From contig MPUH01000011.1 of NCBI GenBank assembly GCA_001970955.1, positions 115,482 through 179,481 on the forward strand: a stretch of 64,000 bases of DNA, written 5' to 3'. This document shows, piece by piece, positions 52,462-61,590 of the stretch (its first letter is position 1; each line of letters opens with the position of its first letter). Below the pieces are notes generated by a model. It saw only the letters and a list, made by a program, of their open reading frames with translations, made no database searches and was not told where the DNA came from. The stretch comes from Stentor coeruleus. Its lineage: Eukaryota; Ciliophora; Heterotrichea; Heterotrichida; Stentoridae. Both the position numbers and the translations under genes were made by a program.

Positions 52462-53496
52462 ATGTCAAGTAACATCCCTGCAAAGCCCCGTGCCACACCT
52501 CGTCAAGCCTTCTACACAGCAGGGCAAATTGAAGAGTCTCCAAAACCCACTCGTTTCCGATCCCATATCTCAGAACCTGATGCTGCAGCAACACTTCTTG
52601 AAAGAAACCCAAACAATAGTGAAGAACCTGCAACTAAACTTTCCTCATCTTTTGCTTATCCAAACAATTATACTCCAGGTTTATATTCAGGTAAATATAA
52701 CCCTTCTAAAGCAGAGAAATCTTTTTTATTTCCAGCATATTCATTAACAGAAGCTAAAATCATCAAGTCAAAAGAATATGCTAAGTAAAATTTATATAGA
52801 CAGTCAGTCAGACCATCATCAATATGTGCTAAAACTATAAGCAAAGATGAGTTTAAAAAACAAAGTGCAGGACGAAGGAATAGTGTTGGAGTATCTGTTG
52901 ATGAAAACTGGCTGTATAGGACAAGAATGAAACCTGTAGAAAAAGATAAGGATAAAGAGGCATTAGACCCATCTGAGAACTGTCCTGAATGGTTTAAGGT
53001 TAAAGATAATCCTATGGTAAAAAACCATGACATAACGAAATCTCAAGGATTTGATGGGACTGTAACTGTATTGAGTAGGATAACAGGGTGGATCACTGTA
53101 AGTCCGAAATCGAGGAATAGGCAAAAAAGGTTGGGAAGGTATGGACCTTTTGATAAAAATAAAAAGGATATTAACTACCAAAATGTATCAGATTTGGCTC
53201 CTGCTTGGATGCATACTGAGTTCCCTAGAAAAGATGATAATGAACATGTAAATACTATACCACATCCTTGTTTGAGAAAAGAACTCAAACGGGTACTAGT
53301 AATGGATAAAGACCAACCACAAAGAAGTGTTTTTAGTATTGGAGATTTTAGGCATAATGTTGTTACAAGTGAAGAAGCGGTTAAATATTCACAAAATGTG
53401 TCTGATAAACCTTGTAGGCTTATTGAATGGAAGGAAGATGTTTCTAAGCAAAGATTTGATAAACCAGTTACTGGGAAAATTGGCTCTTTGTATTGA
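52462..53496 (+). CDS. Hypothetical, possibly SHIPPO-related protein
   Basis: Exons 52462-52784 and 52800-53496 join over the 15-nt intron 52785-52799 (gtaaaatttatatag) to give 339 aa. It is Pro/Lys-rich and probably largely disordered. Segments such as NYTPGLYSGKYNPSKAEKS and FLFPAY loosely resemble STPGR-type repeats, and the second exon has Trp- and Lys-rich patches (ITGWITVSPKSRNRQKRLGR, LIEWKEDVSKQ). A cytoskeletal role is a guess. The splice restores one frame across both ORFs. Its A at intron position 10 matches the other introns. Confidence 0.65.
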
Positions 53497-54038
53497 GTTG
53501 TGGTTTGGATAATATTTATTTATTGGCTTAATAATTGATGATATGATTTTGAAGGAAACTTAAGATGTTTCTGACAATGTAGGATTTTTTTGGTTGTGTT
53601 TTTAACAAACATTAATTACTAGTTAAGAAAATAAACTTTGGGAGAATTATAAAAGTAAATCTATCAACCTAATTCTTATAAAAACATGTATAAAATTAAG
53701 CCAATGCGTTAAAACCTCTAACAAAAAATATAGAGATCCAAAGTTTCTTAGGAAATTTTCCCTGATTATTTTTAGAACAATAGCAAGTTTAGGTGTTCAG
53801 CTTACGATGTAATAGTATAAATATATAATTTTAGGTTGTTTTGTGGAGTTTTAATATTTAAATTAAAGTTATTTAAAGAATGATCATTATTAGTTTTAAA
53901 GGTGGACTGGTTTTTATAATCTTATTCTCAGCAAGTTCCTCCTCATAAACAAAATCATCATTATATTTTCCAATCCTCTCACTTTACATATAAAAATTCT
54001 TATTCCATTTTCGTACCCAAATTTAAATATACACAAAA
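53497..54038. other. Intergenic, AT-rich
   Basis: About 540 bp. The left part is G-leaning, and the last ~100 bp before the next ATG are C-rich. No RNA or repeat was seen. Confidence 0.6.
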
Positions 54039-54644
54039 ATGCTCGAAGTGCTATGCAATAACCTTGAAATCCGGAGTTTCCTCGATTCTTTTCCCCAACA
54101 GAATTGGAAAAAAGTTATAGAAGCTGCATCCGTCTTGGGCATACGAAAACTCAAATCCCATAAAGTCCCAATTACAATGTCTACCATAGATGGAATTTTA
54201 TCCCCATCTCAATACAACATAAAATATACCCTAAACTCAATGAAACAAGAGCTCAAAGAACTCTGCACTGCAATCAAACGTATTGAAAGGAAAACTCAAA
54301 GTAGCGCTGATATTTTTAAAGAAAACGAACTTGAAATAGGTATAAATACAAAAAAGTCATCAGACCCAAGCATGAAAGAAAGGACAAACAGTACAAGGGC
54401 ATTACAAAAAGTAAGCCCAAATATCCAGTTAAGGCCGTCAACTCCATGCTTTACTGGTTTTTCTAAAGAATTAAAAGAGCCAAGGATTTGCCCATTAGGC
54501 GACGCAAAACGGCTTATAAGGTTTGCCAACCCCCCAAGAACAGCGATTCCTGGGTCTACAGAAATCATGAAAATCGCTAATGAGTTTTTGTCAAATAAAA
54601 GCAACCCGTTAGGACAAAGTATTATTAAACCAAATAACATGTAA
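54039..54644 (+). CDS. Hypothetical protein, 201 aa
   Basis: Intronless. The N-terminal ~95 residues are helical (SFPQQNWKKVIEAASVLGIR, TLNSMKQELKELCTAIKRIE). The remainder is basic and Ser/Pro-rich with a final IKPNNM. No domain is recognised. It lies 73 bp upstream of the TFIP11 gene on the same strand, with no obvious terminator between, but ciliate operons are not established. Confidence 0.6.
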   Translation: MLEVLCNNLEIRSFLDSFPQQNWKKVIEAASVLGIRKLKSHKVPITMSTIDGILSPSQYNIKYTLNSMKQELKELCTAIKRIERKTQSSADIFKENELEIGINTKKSSDPSMKERTNSTRALQKVSPNIQLRPSTPCFTGFSKELKEPRICPLGDAKRLIRFANPPRTAIPGSTEIMKIANEFLSNKSNPLGQSIIKPNNM

Positions 54645-54717
54645 AAATTAGCATAATTTTAATAATATGCTATAGGAAATAGTTAAGATTTTCTTATCAT
54701 ATCTAATATAAATAATA

Positions 54718-56166
54718 ATGCAAGAAGAATTTATACCTTTTGATAGTGATGAAGATTTACCAAGCAAACGTCATAGGCTATCTAAAGAAGAACAGCTTTA
54801 TGGAGTTTTCTATGAAAAGCCGACAACAGTTAAAAAAACTACTCAAAAGCCAGCTAAACAGCTTGATGAAAGCCAACTTGAACAAACTTATGGCAAAGGT
54901 TTCTCTCTGCTGCAAAAACATGGATACAAAGTTGGTGAGGGCTTAGGGAAAAACTCTCAAGGGACAACATCTTTAATCGGGGTGCATATGAGAAAAAGGA
55001 ATGAAGGGCTGAGTTTTTCCAAGCCAGAAAAGCAAGAAGATTTCACTCAGCCATTAATAAAGCCAAATAAAAAGACAAAACGTGATCGAAAGTTAAATGA
55101 TGAACCAAAGGTAACTGATCATTCAGATGAACCTGAAGATTTACCACCAGCTTCAAGAGCTTTAATGACTAAAGTTAGTGTACTAGAGAACTCTTTATAT
55201 TCTTTACAATATGAAGAAAAACAGATTATAGAAGGCCTTGCTGAGCTTGATGTTAAAGAATTTGAATTAGTTGAAATGCTTGAAATCTTGACAAATACAA
55301 ATGAATCATGGTCTGAGCTTTTGAATGCTTTTATAGAAATCCAACATAGAAGTTCACATCTTTACCATGAACTGTTTATTCATGAAAACTACACCGTTCC
55401 AATATTCAGAGGGTATTTTAAAAAAACATGGGAAGACTGGGTTTTTAAAAAAGATCCTTTAAAAGGCTTAGAAGAACTTAAACAATGGGAAATGATAGGG
55501 AATCCAAAGGAAGTTATAGAAATTTGGCTTGAAGCTATCAAAAGGTTTTTCAATAAAAAATGGAAGCCAAAAAAGGAAATCGGGAATAACATCGACGCTT
55601 TAGAAATATGGAAAAAATATATACCTACTGAGACTTGGGATGAGCTTCAAAAAATAATAATAGCAAGGCTGAGTTTAGAAATAGACTTATGGGACCCAAC
55701 AAAAGATTACATAACAGTTCATACTTGGATACATCCTTGGCTTGTATTGATAAACTTGGCATCTTTGTATCCAAAAATCATAAACAAATTTATAGGAGCT
55801 TTACAGCATTGGAATCCAAAAGACTCATCAGCTAAAACTGTTTTAAGCCCTTGGAAGCCTGTTTTTGGTAAAGAATGGAATGATATTATGGTTATGCATA
55901 TATTACCTAAATTACTATATTTTTTACAAGAAATGAAAATTGATAAAGATGTTAGTTGTGCTAAGAATATAAGACATGTGTTGGTATGGGTTGGGTTGAT
56001 ACCGTTTGAACATTTGACTAAAGGAATTGAAAAAATATTTTATCCAAGATGGAGAAAAGTTCTTGAGAGTATGCTTGAAGATGATTGCGATATGGATACT
56101 GTTGCTAATTGGGTGGATTGCTGGAAAAAAGCGGTCCCTGGTGAGGTTATTGTGTTAGAAATATAG
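54718..56166 (+). CDS. TFIP11: TFIP11/Ntr1-like spliceosome disassembly factor, short
   Basis: Intronless, 482 aa. Residues ~58-100 form a G-patch (YGKGFSLLQKHGYKVGEGLG followed by KNSQG). The C-terminal part carries the GCFC domain with WDPTKDYITVHTWIHPWLVL, then LQHWNPKDSSAKTVLSPWKP, and GKEWNDIMVMHILPKLLYFL. This is the TFIP11/STIP/Ntr1 pattern. In other eukaryotes Ntr1 recruits the helicase DHX15/Prp43 to release the intron lariat. The protein ends at W-x-x-C-W-K-K near where longer homologues continue (human TFIP11 is about 837 aa). A GT..AG 15-mer overlaps the stop, but splicing it would add only a few residues. Confidence 0.88.
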   Translation: MQEEFIPFDSDEDLPSKRHRLSKEEQLYGVFYEKPTTVKKTTQKPAKQLDESQLEQTYGKGFSLLQKHGYKVGEGLGKNSQGTTSLIGVHMRKRNEGLSFSKPEKQEDFTQPLIKPNKKTKRDRKLNDEPKVTDHSDEPEDLPPASRALMTKVSVLENSLYSLQYEEKQIIEGLAELDVKEFELVEMLEILTNTNESWSELLNAFIEIQHRSSHLYHELFIHENYTVPIFRGYFKKTWEDWVFKKDPLKGLEELKQWEMIGNPKEVIEIWLEAIKRFFNKKWKPKKEIGNNIDALEIWKKYIPTETWDELQKIIIARLSLEIDLWDPTKDYITVHTWIHPWLVLINLASLYPKIINKFIGALQHWNPKDSSAKTVLSPWKPVFGKEWNDIMVMHILPKLLYFLQEMKIDKDVSCAKNIRHVLVWVGLIPFEHLTKGIEKIFYPRWRKVLESMLEDDCDMDTVANWVDCWKKAVPGEVIVLEI

Positions 56167-56384
56167 ATAATTTTTTAAAGGATGTAGGTTAAGTTTATAT
56201 AGATTTTGTATGAAATATTATTAATAACCCATTTTTTTTTGAAATGTTAGAATATAAGATTTAGTTAGCTTTTTTAGTGAATTCTTTTAGGTTATTTTGA
56301 AAAACAAAGCATGCTGATTTTAATATAATTTAAATATATACAAAAAGCATTAGATGGTATTATGACAATCATAAAATTATATAA

Positions 56385-58730
56385 TTAATACTTATTAATT
56401 TTTGTCTCTAAATTTCTTAAAGCATCTTGCAAATAAAGCTGGCTAGAAGTTAAAGAATATATGATATCTTTAATATTTTCAATTTTATACTCTACATTCA
56501 ATGTATTATCAAAAAAAATCTTTGAATTCTTAATCAAATCCTTTCTCTCATTATAAGTTGAGTCGAGCATTTTTTTCAAATAATTATTATCATAAATCCA
56601 GTCTGCTATAATTCTAGGCCTAGGTGTTCTTTTAGCCCTACAATCATCAAGCTTTTCCCCTCTATACTTGAAATGCCCGAAATGATATTTCATAGCAAGT
56701 CTATATAAAATTTCTACAGCTTGTTTAGCTTTAATTTTTGTAGTAATCAATGTAAAGCAAGAATTATTTATTTCCCTATTATTTCCCCTTGAAATCCTAA
56801 AAGTTTTAATCGACTGTGGTGTTGCAGAATGGTTCCTATTAAAATCCAAATCAGCTTTCATGGTCTTAGCTTTTTTATATATCTTCCCTTTAGGATGACC
56901 TTCTACTGCACATGACCATAAAGCTCGATTTTTCCTTTTTTCAAATGTATCATTTTTAACACTTATCATTATCCCTGTATCTTTTCTTAAAAGCTCACAT
57001 TTAATCTTGTCATTTGATCTATTAAAAATACTTGAACCTTCTGATGAATCTGAAAATTCACTTACTAAAGAGTCATCTTCAATATTATTTGCTTGCAAAG
57101 ATTGGACTTTTAATTTTGATTGATTATGAATTTCTTTACAGATCTCAGCTGTGCGCTTTATTTCAGAAAAAATCTCAGGAAAGCAGTCGAAAATTATTAG
57201 GCAATCAGATTTTGCCAGTATCAAGGCTTCAAATTCTATTGATGCAGATATGACTGTACTTTTACGTGGACAGTTTTCTATAACTTCGATTTCCCCAAAG
57301 TAGGATCCTTGGGTAAAAGTCCGAAAAACAAGATTGTTTTCCGCTTTAAAATTAGCCCGGCCTTTGTTTATGAAAAATATTTCTTCTGGTTCTTCATCTT
57401 TAGAGTATATAATATCATTAAATTTATAGCAGAATCTTTTAAGCTTTGGAACTGTTGCGTTTAAAAATGCATATGACTTGTTTTGGAAAAAATAGATATT
57501 TTTAACAAATGTTTTGTATAAATGAGTTGAGAGTTTTTCTCTTAATGAAAATGGAATTTCTTTTAAGAACTCTAAATGAGCGACATCATAATAAAGTTTA
57601 TCAGCGTTGAGTTCGATGTGGTTTTTTATTTTAAAATATAAGGCATCACTTAGAGATGTAGCTTTGGCAAACTCTTGGCAATAGTTGACCTTTGATGCTA
57701 ATATAATTTTCTTTTCATCAAGCGATGCAAATATAGTATTCAAATTACCAATTAGAAGCGAATAGAAACTTATGCCAAAGCCCATTAGCATTATAGCAAA
57801 GATTTTCTCTGCTATCGTCACAGGGACTATATCACCATATCCTATTGTAGTAAGTGTTGTGAATACATAATAAATCGCATACAAATAAACATCCTCAATA
57901 TCCTTTTCTTGCATATTCATCTTAACATACCAATTCACAGTATAACGTATATCCAAAGTTGAAATCATAATCCAAATACATCCAAGTATATGTATAAGAA
58001 CACAGGCAGCCAAGAAGAAATTGAGAAACTTAACCAACACTTCACTATAAATTTTCAAAGATAAAAACTTTTTAGTATGATAAGCAGTCTTCATAAACCT
58101 CAAAAGTTTAAACAATGAGAAAAGTCTATAAATTCTATTGACCCTTATAAGTCTTAAATAATGATTTGAACTTGTCACAACTGAATCCTCAAATAACTGT
58201 ATAGGAAAACTTGATATCAAATCAACAATAAACCAGGTTTTCATATAATTCACTGATATTTTTTTCCTACCTGTTATCAATTTCCCTGTTATTTCATAAT
58301 AGCAAGTGTTGAAATTTATTAAAACATCCAAAATAAAAAACAAGTCAATAATAGTATTAATAATAAGCCATGAAGGATCATTTACGGTCTGAATACAAAA
58401 ATGAATTGGCATGAAGATGGCTGTATAGATAAGGAAAATAAAAATCCAAATATACCAAATTTTCATATACAAGCTATCAGGATAAAATAAAAAACAATCA
58501 GGAAGGTCTTTGGAGATACTTTTTATAGAGTAATTAGGGTTATGTAGTTTTTCATGAGGAACTACACCGTATGTATAGATTTGTTTCCTCACTTTTAGAA
58601 ACATCCCAAGACTGATAGAAAAAATTCGTAGCTTTTTCCAATGCTTTTGGCTTCGAAACATATCTAAGACTGCGCTGGTAAGTTCTATTGTCCCTGTTAT
58701 TGGCAGTGTATTGCCAGGATCTGATATCAT
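56385..58730 (-). CDS. Cyclic-nucleotide-domain voltage-type K+ channel
   Basis: Intronless, 781 aa. Six transmembrane segments lie within residues ~88-330, with a weakly charged S4 (YLRLIRVNRIYRLFSLFKLL, 191-210). The pore motif TTLTTIGYGD at 291-300 carries the K+ filter TIGYGD. The C-linker leads to a cyclic-nucleotide-binding fold at ~425-520 (GRANF..., GSYFGEIEVI at 475-484, PRKSTVIS at 488-495). The set resembles HCN/EAG/CNG-type channels, which are expanded in ciliates and control swimming and contraction behaviour. Whether it opens with depolarisation, hyperpolarisation or ligand cannot be read. The C-terminal 260 residues are unrecognised. Confidence 0.92.
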   Translation of the reverse strand: MISDPGNTLPITGTIELTSAVLDMFRSQKHWKKLRIFSISLGMFLKVRKQIYTYGVVPHEKLHNPNYSIKSISKDLPDCFLFYPDSLYMKIWYIWIFIFLIYTAIFMPIHFCIQTVNDPSWLIINTIIDLFFILDVLINFNTCYYEITGKLITGRKKISVNYMKTWFIVDLISSFPIQLFEDSVVTSSNHYLRLIRVNRIYRLFSLFKLLRFMKTAYHTKKFLSLKIYSEVLVKFLNFFLAACVLIHILGCIWIMISTLDIRYTVNWYVKMNMQEKDIEDVYLYAIYYVFTTLTTIGYGDIVPVTIAEKIFAIMLMGFGISFYSLLIGNLNTIFASLDEKKIILASKVNYCQEFAKATSLSDALYFKIKNHIELNADKLYYDVAHLEFLKEIPFSLREKLSTHLYKTFVKNIYFFQNKSYAFLNATVPKLKRFCYKFNDIIYSKDEEPEEIFFINKGRANFKAENNLVFRTFTQGSYFGEIEVIENCPRKSTVISASIEFEALILAKSDCLIIFDCFPEIFSEIKRTAEICKEIHNQSKLKVQSLQANNIEDDSLVSEFSDSSEGSSIFNRSNDKIKCELLRKDTGIMISVKNDTFEKRKNRALWSCAVEGHPKGKIYKKAKTMKADLDFNRNHSATPQSIKTFRISRGNNREINNSCFTLITTKIKAKQAVEILYRLAMKYHFGHFKYRGEKLDDCRAKRTPRPRIIADWIYDNNYLKKMLDSTYNERKDLIKNSKIFFDNTLNVEYKIENIKDIIYSLTSSQLYLQDALRNLETKINKY

Positions 58731-59210
58731 ATTTTTTTATTGCAGTTTTGGAGTATGGATGTTTTCAATGGTATTTTGATTTCTGATGAAGTTTTAAGTT
58801 TGATTATCAATTTTGAGAAATAGTTAAGGCTATTTTATAATAAATTTGGATTATTAGGTAATCATTGTTTTGGAAAAAATTGCAGATATATAGGTGATTT
58901 TTTTATTAACTGATTATATTTTATCATCAGGACCTCATCTTTCTTTATAAATTTTAATCTCATATATTATACTAAATTCATCATCACATTAATCAAGCCG
59001 ACCTTTATTTTATTATCCTATTTAAAGCTGAACTTTTTTCCCTATATAAAAAATTCAACATTTTATTCATACGATAGTCCATGTCGAAATAATCACTACT
59101 CCAATCAAATCTTATCATAAACCCTTCTTTCAATACTCCTCCACCCTTTATCTCTCATTCTTTATCCATTCTTCTATCTCATCTTTTTATTATCAATATT
59201 TCTCCTAATA
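58731..59210. other. Divergent intergenic region
   Basis: About 480 bp between divergent starts. The right half is C-rich before ATG 59211. No RNA or repeat. Confidence 0.6.
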
Positions 59211-60275
59211 ATGTATTTTCTATCCCTATTATTCATTCCCTCAGTGATCTCTCAAAATTGTGTATCCTATCAATGTGATGCTTTGCCCAATAACACCTGC
59301 ATATCCTACTCCTCTTCTAACAATACTAGCATTATCCAATCATGCTCATCTGATAGTTTTTGCCCATTCAACTACTCAAACCCTGTGCAATCCTTAGAAT
59401 GTCAACCCTACCCTAGTAAATCTCATTATCCAGGTGAACCTTGCACTTCTAATCAAGACTGTGCATCAGGAAAATGCGCTGCTAATAATACATGTCAAGG
59501 AGCTAGCTTAAACATGCCCTGCATTCATACACTTGATTGCAACCCTGGCCTTTACTGTGCTTCAACTACAACAAGTTCTTCAGCAAGTTGTCTTCCACTT
59601 ATTCCCCCAGGTAAAAGTGGATGTAAAACCAGTTCAGCTTGTTCAAGTATGTCATATTGTAATTTCACAGGATTACCCGAGACTTCATACTGCAGACCAT
59701 CATTATCTTTACCCGAAGGAACTATTATAAATGAGTGTTTTAATGGGATCAATTATATGTGTAAGAATCTTTTATGCACTTTAAGAGGCACAAACTTTGT
59801 TTGTGCAAGTAGTGTAACATCGGTAAATATATTCCCAAACAAATGCTCAAGTGATGATGATTGTTTAAGTACTGTTGATAATAGAGTTGGAAGTTATTAT
59901 AAAAGTAAATGTGGGTGTACTTTAAGTAAAAATCCTTATGGGGTATGTGGGCTTTTTCCTGGTGATGCTCCTTATCAGAAGTTTTTGGCGATATTGTCTT
60001 TGTGGATGAATTCGGAAAATATTACATATTGCAATTCAGTTAGAGGACTTTCTTATCCTTGCATTAACACGTATTTTAGTTATAGTGAAGTGTTTTGGTA
60101 TTATACTTTTTATGTTTTCAATTACTCAGCTATACAGGGAAATCCGGATTGTGTTAAGAAAACACTTACTGACAATTTTTGGTGGTATGAAGAGATAATG
60201 GCTTCGAGGAATATTACTAGTGCAGGGTTAGGATATCAAGTTTTAGCTGTTTTGTACTTAGTTATTATTTTATAG
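59211..60275 (+). CDS. Secreted Cys-rich surface protein, GPI-type tail
   Basis: Intronless, 354 aa. The N-terminus MYFLSLLFIPSVISQ is a signal peptide, with cleavage plausible after VISQ. The mature part has about 35 Cys in short modules (PGEPCTSNQDCASGKCAANN followed by TCQG; CIHTLDCNPGLYCAS) and many N-glycosylation sites (NNT, NYS, NIT). The last ~18 residues (GLGYQVLAVLYLVIIL) form a hydrophobic tail with no charges after it, as in GPI-anchored proteins. It is probably displayed on the cell surface. The modules loosely recall Dickkopf or disintegrin-type Cys patterns but fit no family I can name. Confidence 0.8.
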   Translation: MYFLSLLFIPSVISQNCVSYQCDALPNNTCISYSSSNNTSIIQSCSSDSFCPFNYSNPVQSLECQPYPSKSHYPGEPCTSNQDCASGKCAANNTCQGASLNMPCIHTLDCNPGLYCASTTTSSSASCLPLIPPGKSGCKTSSACSSMSYCNFTGLPETSYCRPSLSLPEGTIINECFNGINYMCKNLLCTLRGTNFVCASSVTSVNIFPNKCSSDDDCLSTVDNRVGSYYKSKCGCTLSKNPYGVCGLFPGDAPYQKFLAILSLWMNSENITYCNSVRGLSYPCINTYFSYSEVFWYYTFYVFNYSAIQGNPDCVKKTLTDNFWWYEEIMASRNITSAGLGYQVLAVLYLVIIL

Positions 60276-60600
60276 AAGGATTATATTTATATTATTGTTT
60301 AGATTTCATAAGGATTTGATAGTTTATATTATTTTTTAGCAGATAAAGTTATTGGGATTTCTGATTAAAATAGTTTTTATTTTATACTTTCACTAATTGC
60401 TTATATGCTTAATTTTGTAAATGCTTATAATCTTTTATTTGGTTTATTATAAAAAAATTGAAGAGATTGCTCTAATAACACAAAAAAGTATATATTTGAT
60501 TGCTTCTATATTTTTTTCATAAATTATAAATATGATTTTTAATATAGAAATAACTGTAGTAATTTAATAAGAAGAAGAAACAGGAACTAAGTAAATATGA
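60276..60600. other. Intergenic, AT-rich
   Basis: About 320 bp leading to the GC-rich island. It ends with aagaagaagaaacaggaact, a purine-rich lead-in. No ORF. Confidence 0.55.
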
Positions 60601-60870
60601 TCTTGCCGGCTACAGGGAGAGTTCACACTAGTAGTTTATACCCGCGAGCGGGCAAGACTTATGCCAGCAGTTCACTCTTTATTTCTAGGGTCCTATGCAT
60701 TCCTAGGCGGGATGCTGCACTTATGAGCGGTCGGAGCTCGTAAAAATAGTCCGTCCAGCAGAATACTAAGCCCTTACCTAGGTAGTCATCACTTAGGCTT
60801 CAGTTCTCCCGGAAACCTACTTTTTTGGGTTGACCTTATCGGAGCATCATCTCTTAATGGCTAAAGACAT
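60601..60870. ncRNA. Putative structured non-coding RNA, family unknown
   Basis: This ~270-bp island is about 48% GC by hand count, inside DNA with about half that. It has no long ORF. It can fold locally. TCTTGCC (60601-60607) pairs with GGCAAGA (60651-60657). CTAGG and CCTAG near 60685-60706 pair, as do ATGAGC and GCTCGT around 60723-60742 (7-nt loop). ACTAAGCC pairs with GGCTTcAGT around 60765-60805. Nested CTCC/GGAG and AACC/GGTT stems close near 60807-60844. I compared it mentally with tRNA, 5S, U1-U6, U3, 7SL, RNase P and MRP without a convincing match. T4 at 60872-60875 could end a plus-strand Pol III transcript, but an internal T6 at 60821-60826 argues against Pol III. Strand is unresolved. 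Confidence 0.55.
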
Positions 60871-61590
60871 ATTTTCTAATTTAATAAAGAAATGTTAGTT
60901 AAATATAGAAAGTGATATTACGTGCCAGTTATTATTGAATTATAATAAATGATTTTTTTTAATATATCAGCAAATTTGAATAATAAAAACGCTTAAATAT
61001 GATATCTTATTTATAAAAATAGCATGGTAATTAATTTATTGTACGTTTAAGGACACCTTTGATTAGCCAAAAATATAAAATTCTTAATTACGCTGTTTGC
61101 ATTCCCATTTTAAAAAATAATTTTTAAACTTAAAATGAAATACAGTCAGAACTCTTTAATTGGCATTCGTTAATCTGAAAATTCACACACTGACACATTT
61201 CAAAAAAAATTGGTTTCAGGTCTTTTTTTCATTAATTAACTTGATTAAGCGATACTTCACACTTCCGACTCTGGCCTATCTTAAATAGATTATTCCCTCG
61301 TTTATCTAGCATAGTTTCTTATAAATATCTTCCCGGGAAATTAGAGAGGCAACGGAACCTAAATGCGATTTAAAAAAAGAGAGATCTGCTTATATAAAAT
61401 TGTCAATGCGCAAAAAATTCAAGATGAGATTTAACTAATATTTCTATAAAAAACTTATCATTAATTATTCAATCAGCATTATCACATATTCAGCATCCCA
61501 TATAATATTTTTTTTTAAATCCCTAATGCTTATCATCAAAAAAACCCAGCACCTTCCCAATTCATAACCCTTCTTATCTCAATTAAATAA
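60871..61590. other. Intergenic between ncRNA and WDR54
   Basis: About 720 bp. A modestly GC-raised segment at 61240-61360 (about 36% by hand count) contains short complementary pieces (TTCCG/CGGAA, TCCCGGGA) and could be a second small RNA or an upstream element. TATATAA occurs at about 61394. It is C-rich near the ATG at 61591. I do not call a gene here. Confidence 0.45.

Noticed and set aside
60601-60870. Group I intron or hammerhead ribozyme in the GC island
   Set aside because: A GTTCACAC and an AATAGTCC loosely echo group I R and S elements, but they are ~120 nt apart and do not pair correctly. No CTGATGAG/GAAA hammerhead core is present.
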